DNA of 17,679 bases from assembly GCA_002763085.1 (NCBI GenBank), contig PFCY01000093.1, positions 1-17,679 on the forward strand. Reading direction: 5' to 3'. A program made the position numbers and the translations under genes. The DNA comes from Candidatus Pacearchaeota archaeon CG10_big_fil_rev_8_21_14_0_10_32_14. Its GTDB lineage: Archaea > Nanobdellota > Nanobdellia > Pacearchaeales > GW2011-AR1. Position 1 is the stretch's first letter; each line of letters begins with the position of its first letter. The notes beneath the pieces are model-generated. The model saw only the letters and a program-made list of their open reading frames with translations. It was not told where the DNA came from and searched no databases. Below, one piece after another: positions 15,363 to 17,679 of this stretch.

Positions 15363-16058
15363 TAAAGATTTTCTTCTTCTATATCCAAATGTTTCTTTTA
15401 ATATTCCTAAAACAACTTTGGAGTAATTATTAATTTTTGAATCACCAGTTTTTCTTATAGTATAAGGTATAGGAATTTCTTTGACTTTATAATTGCCTTT
15501 TTTTAATTCTATTAAAATTTCTGCATCTATGAACCACCCATCACTAATCAGAGTCATTTTTTTTAAAACATCATTTCTAACAATTTTATATGAATAATTC
15601 ACATCCTTATACTTAATATGATAAAGAAATTTAATTAATCTATTATAAACAATTGACATTAGCTTTCTTTTCCAATTTTCCCTTTTTCCCGTTTTATACC
15701 CGATTACTGCATCGTATTTATCAAGATAAGGATAAGATTTTCTTAGTTCTTCAATAGGATAAGGAAAATCCGCATCCATGTACCATACATAATCTAGTTT
15801 ACAATTTTTATATCCCTCAATCAATCCATTTCCAAAACCTAATCTTTTGGGTTGATAGATATATTTAACTTTTTTATGTTTTCTGACTAGATTTTCAGAA
15901 ATCTCTCTGCTCCTATCAGTACTATTACTATCCACAATTATGATCTCATAATCCAAACAATCCTTACTCAAGAGATTAATCAGAGATAAGACTGTTTTTT
16001 CTACATTACTCTCTTCATTATATATTGGCACAACGACCGAGATTCTATATTTCATCAT
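15345..16058 (-). CDS. GT2 family glycosyltransferase (DPM1-like)
   Basis: The 237-residue protein is a GT-A-fold glycosyltransferase. It begins with ISVVVPIYNEE (6-16), carries VDSNSTD at 42-48, where D43 would contact the nucleotide, and has the metal-binding D95-A-D97. The length and lack of long membrane helices match dolichol-phosphate mannose synthase-like enzymes, which load a sugar onto polyprenyl phosphate at the inner membrane face. That product is the donor class GT-C enzymes use, and two GT-C-like proteins are encoded in this window, so the pairing makes biochemical sense. Its ATG overlaps the TGA of the DegT-like gene (ATGA) and it is the last gene of that operon. The sugar transferred is unknown. 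Its 3' end overlaps the convergent GT-C-like gene by 18 bases. Confidence 0.9.
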   Translation of the reverse strand: MMKYRISVVVPIYNEESNVEKTVLSLINLLSKDCLDYEIIIVDSNSTDRSREISENLVRKHKKVKYIYQPKRLGFGNGLIEGYKNCKLDYVWYMDADFPYPIEELRKSYPYLDKYDAVIGYKTGKRENWKRKLMSIVYNRLIKFLYHIKYKDVNYSYKIVRNDVLKKMTLISDGWFIDAEILIELKKGNYKVKEIPIPYTIRKTGDSKINNYSKVVLGILKETFGYRRRKSLLGYRI

Positions 16059-17410
16059 ATCTTGCTAAAGAATTCCTCAAAACAATTTATAAGATGATTT
16101 CTTTCTTTTTCCCCAATGTTTTGATGATTGCCAAAAAAGAAAGCATTTTTATGAATTAATTTCACGTTTTTTAAATCTCCTATGATAGTATTATCAAATA
16201 TTTCTACTACGGGTTGCAAGCTCATATCGCCAGCCATAATTTGTCTTGTTTCAATTCCTTTACTATTCAAAAATCCCTCTAAATCTTTTCGAGTGAAACG
16301 AGAATTTTCTTTGACATATATAGCAAATCCGAACCATGCATGATTAATTCCATTACCTACTTTTTGCATTTGTATGAAATCGGAATATTTTTTTAATCTT
16401 TCTAAAAATATTAACGCATTTTCTCTTCTTATCCTCAATATTTCTGGAAATTTCTTGAATTGTTCTATTCCAAATCCGCCGTTGAGCTCTGTTGGTCTTA
16501 AGTTGTAACCTATATTAACAAATAAATATTTTCTATCAATAGTTTGATATTTTGGATTATTATAATATCTATTTTTAAATTCTTCATTCCTGCAATTTCT
16601 TATTACTCCCTGAGATCTCATAGTTCTTGCAATTTCAGCATATTCTTCATTATCCGTTAACACCATGCCTCCTTCCATTGTGCTGAGATGATGACTAAAG
16701 AAAAAACTAAAAGTTGAAACATCTCCAAACGATCCAACGATTCTTCCTTTATACTCCGCACCATGAGCCTCACAGCAATCTTCAATAAGATAAAGATTAT
16801 GTTTCTTCGCAATCTCCATTATCCTGTCCATATCACATGGATGACCAAGAAGATGAACAACCATAATAGCTCTTGTTTTAGAGGTAATAGCCTTTTCAAT
16901 TTCATTTGGATCAATTGTAAATGAGTTTATATCAACGTCAACAAAAACAGGTTTACACCCTACACTCCAAATCGGCGATACTGTCGTTGTCCAGGTTAAT
17001 GCAGGCGTAATTATCTCACTCCCGGGCATTATGGGATTCTTAATTATCGGATTGCACAAAATTCTTAATGCCATAAGATTTGCTGATGAACCCGAGTTAA
17101 CCATGATGCCCTCTTTTTTACCTACATAGCCTTTCCATAGATCTTCAAAAATTCCGACTTTATTTCCATTATTAAAGTTCATTGTAATATCTCTTTTCAA
17201 TAAAGAATCCATAACTTGAGCAATCTCCATTTGATCATAAGATGGTCCCATTAAGGGATATTTTATTTGAGGATTATTTTTAGTATCTTTTCTTCTTAGA
17301 TAGATTTCAACCCTGTTTTTAATATCTTCGAGTAAAATCTCATGCTCTTTTTCATCGAAATAATCTTCAATCCTTTTTTTCAAATCATCTATTAATTCTT
17401 GATGCTCCAT
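16055..17410 (-). CDS. DegT/DnrJ/EryC1/StrS-fold PLP enzyme with His at the Lys site, likely sugar 3-dehydratase
   Basis: The 451 residues form a DegT/DnrJ/EryC1/StrS PLP fold: VNSGSSANLMAL for the phosphate cup, ITPALTWTTTVSPI, LIEDCCEAHGAEY with the Asp that contacts the PLP ring nitrogen, and GDVSTFSFFFSHHLSTMEGG. In sugar aminotransferases the last motif is SFxxxKxxxxGEGG with the PLP-binding Lys. Here that position is H240, followed by H241. The same Lys-to-His change defines the 3-dehydratases ColD (GDP-4-keto-6-deoxymannose) and the CDP-hexulose dehydrase E1, so a deoxygenation making a 3-deoxy sugar is more likely than amino transfer. The N-terminal 45 residues are an extra charged helix. 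GGAGGT at 17414-17419, three bases before the ATG, fixes the start even though it overlaps the upstream SDR gene by 26 bases. The exact substrate is inferred from the family only. Confidence 0.87.
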   Translation of the reverse strand: MEHQELIDDLKKRIEDYFDEKEHEILLEDIKNRVEIYLRRKDTKNNPQIKYPLMGPSYDQMEIAQVMDSLLKRDITMNFNNGNKVGIFEDLWKGYVGKKEGIMVNSGSSANLMALRILCNPIIKNPIMPGSEIITPALTWTTTVSPIWSVGCKPVFVDVDINSFTIDPNEIEKAITSKTRAIMVVHLLGHPCDMDRIMEIAKKHNLYLIEDCCEAHGAEYKGRIVGSFGDVSTFSFFFSHHLSTMEGGMVLTDNEEYAEIARTMRSQGVIRNCRNEEFKNRYYNNPKYQTIDRKYLFVNIGYNLRPTELNGGFGIEQFKKFPEILRIRRENALIFLERLKKYSDFIQMQKVGNGINHAWFGFAIYVKENSRFTRKDLEGFLNSKGIETRQIMAGDMSLQPVVEIFDNTIIGDLKNVKLIHKNAFFFGNHQNIGEKERNHLINCFEEFFSKI

Positions 17411-17679
17411 AATACCTCCAAGTTTTTAATAAACCATCATTAATATCCACTGAAGGATGCCAACCAATTTCTTTTTGTATTTTACTTATGTCAGCAACGC
17501 TTCTTCTGACGGTATTTTTTAAACCTCTTTTTTTTAAAATTTCTTGCTTTATATTCATTTGTGTGATTTTTTTTAATATTTCAATAATTTCTTTGATTGT
17601 AGTTTCCTTGCCGGTTCCAACATTATATATTTCACTATTCTCACTTTCTCCTATCTTGATCAAAGCATTGATTACATCA
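17385..17679 (-). CDS. NAD-dependent epimerase/dehydratase, C-terminal part only
   Basis: This is the 3' end of a gene that continues past the right edge. The open frame runs without a stop to the last complete codon and reads DVINALIKIGE before SEIYNVGTGKETTIKEI. The D-V-x-x-A region followed by YNVGTG is the standard substrate-side and C-terminal segment of extended SDR nucleotide-sugar enzymes. GWHPSVDINDGLLKTWRYY is the typical terminal helix. The codon at 17663 is TTG inside the frame and should not be taken as the start. The catalytic residues lie outside the window, so the reaction is unknown. It is the first visible gene of the minus-strand SDR, DegT, GT2 operon and probably helps supply that operon's nucleotide sugar. 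Confidence 0.85.
   Translation of the reverse strand, partial: DVINALIKIGESENSEIYNVGTGKETTIKEIIEILKKITQMNIKQEILKKRGLKNTVRRSVADISKIQKEIGWHPSVDINDGLLKTWRYYGASRINR
17414..17419 (-). promoter_or_regulatory. Shine-Dalgarno site for the DegT-like gene
   Basis: Read on the minus strand this is GGAGGT, three bases before the ATG at 17410 and inside the end of the SDR gene. It is the best ribosome binding site in the window and decides that start. Confidence 0.6.

Noticed and set aside
109..17679. Bacterial LPS O-antigen cluster
   Set aside because: The gene families alone would allow this, but the repeated TATA boxes 24-27 bases before ATGs and the near absence of ribosome binding sites point to an archaeon.

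Overview
The window is AT-rich and looks archaeal. Most transcription units start with an A/T-only box (TTTATAAA, TTTAAA, TATATAAA) centred about 24-27 bases upstream of the first ATG, which is the geometry of an archaeal TATA box feeding a leaderless mRNA. Shine-Dalgarno-like GGAGG/GAGGG motifs appear before only two genes inside operons. A low-G+C archaeon fits, for example a marine Nitrososphaerota-type (Thaumarchaeota) or related lineage. The phylum is a guess, because no ribosomal or other marker gene is present.

Nearly all of the sequence is a surface-polysaccharide or glycan island carried on frequently alternating strands. Left part (1-5353): a Nudix hydrolase, a HxGH nucleotidylyltransferase, an extended-SDR nucleotide-sugar epimerase/dehydratase (minus), a three-domain sugar C-methyltransferase, then a minus-strand pair of an ADP-ribose-pyrophosphatase-like Nudix enzyme and a GT-C-like membrane protein. 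Positions 5354-5678 form the only long gene-free stretch. It holds a 242-bp MITE-like element with 17-bp terminal inverted repeats and a perfect 9-bp target duplication, sitting between two divergent promoters.

Middle (5679-10538): a Wzx-type flippase, a GT4 glycosyltransferase, and a 658-residue fusion of an FAD oxidoreductase with a Gfo/Idh/MocA dehydrogenase. Right part (10545-17679): a minus-strand methyltransferase plus GT4 pair; a plus-strand pair of a GT9 heptosyltransferase-like protein and a second GT-C-like membrane protein; and a minus-strand operon of an SDR (cut by the window end), a DegT-fold PLP enzyme with His in place of the catalytic Lys, and a GT2 glycosyltransferase.

Together the genes read as: make unusual nucleotide sugars (SDRs, 3-dehydratase-like DegT protein, C-methyltransferase, fused oxidoreductase, nucleotidylyltransferase), assemble them on a lipid carrier (GT2, GT4, GT9), flip the product (Wzx) and add sugars on the outer face (two GT-C-like proteins). 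I saw no AglB-type oligosaccharyltransferase, tRNA, rRNA, CRISPR array or intact transposase.
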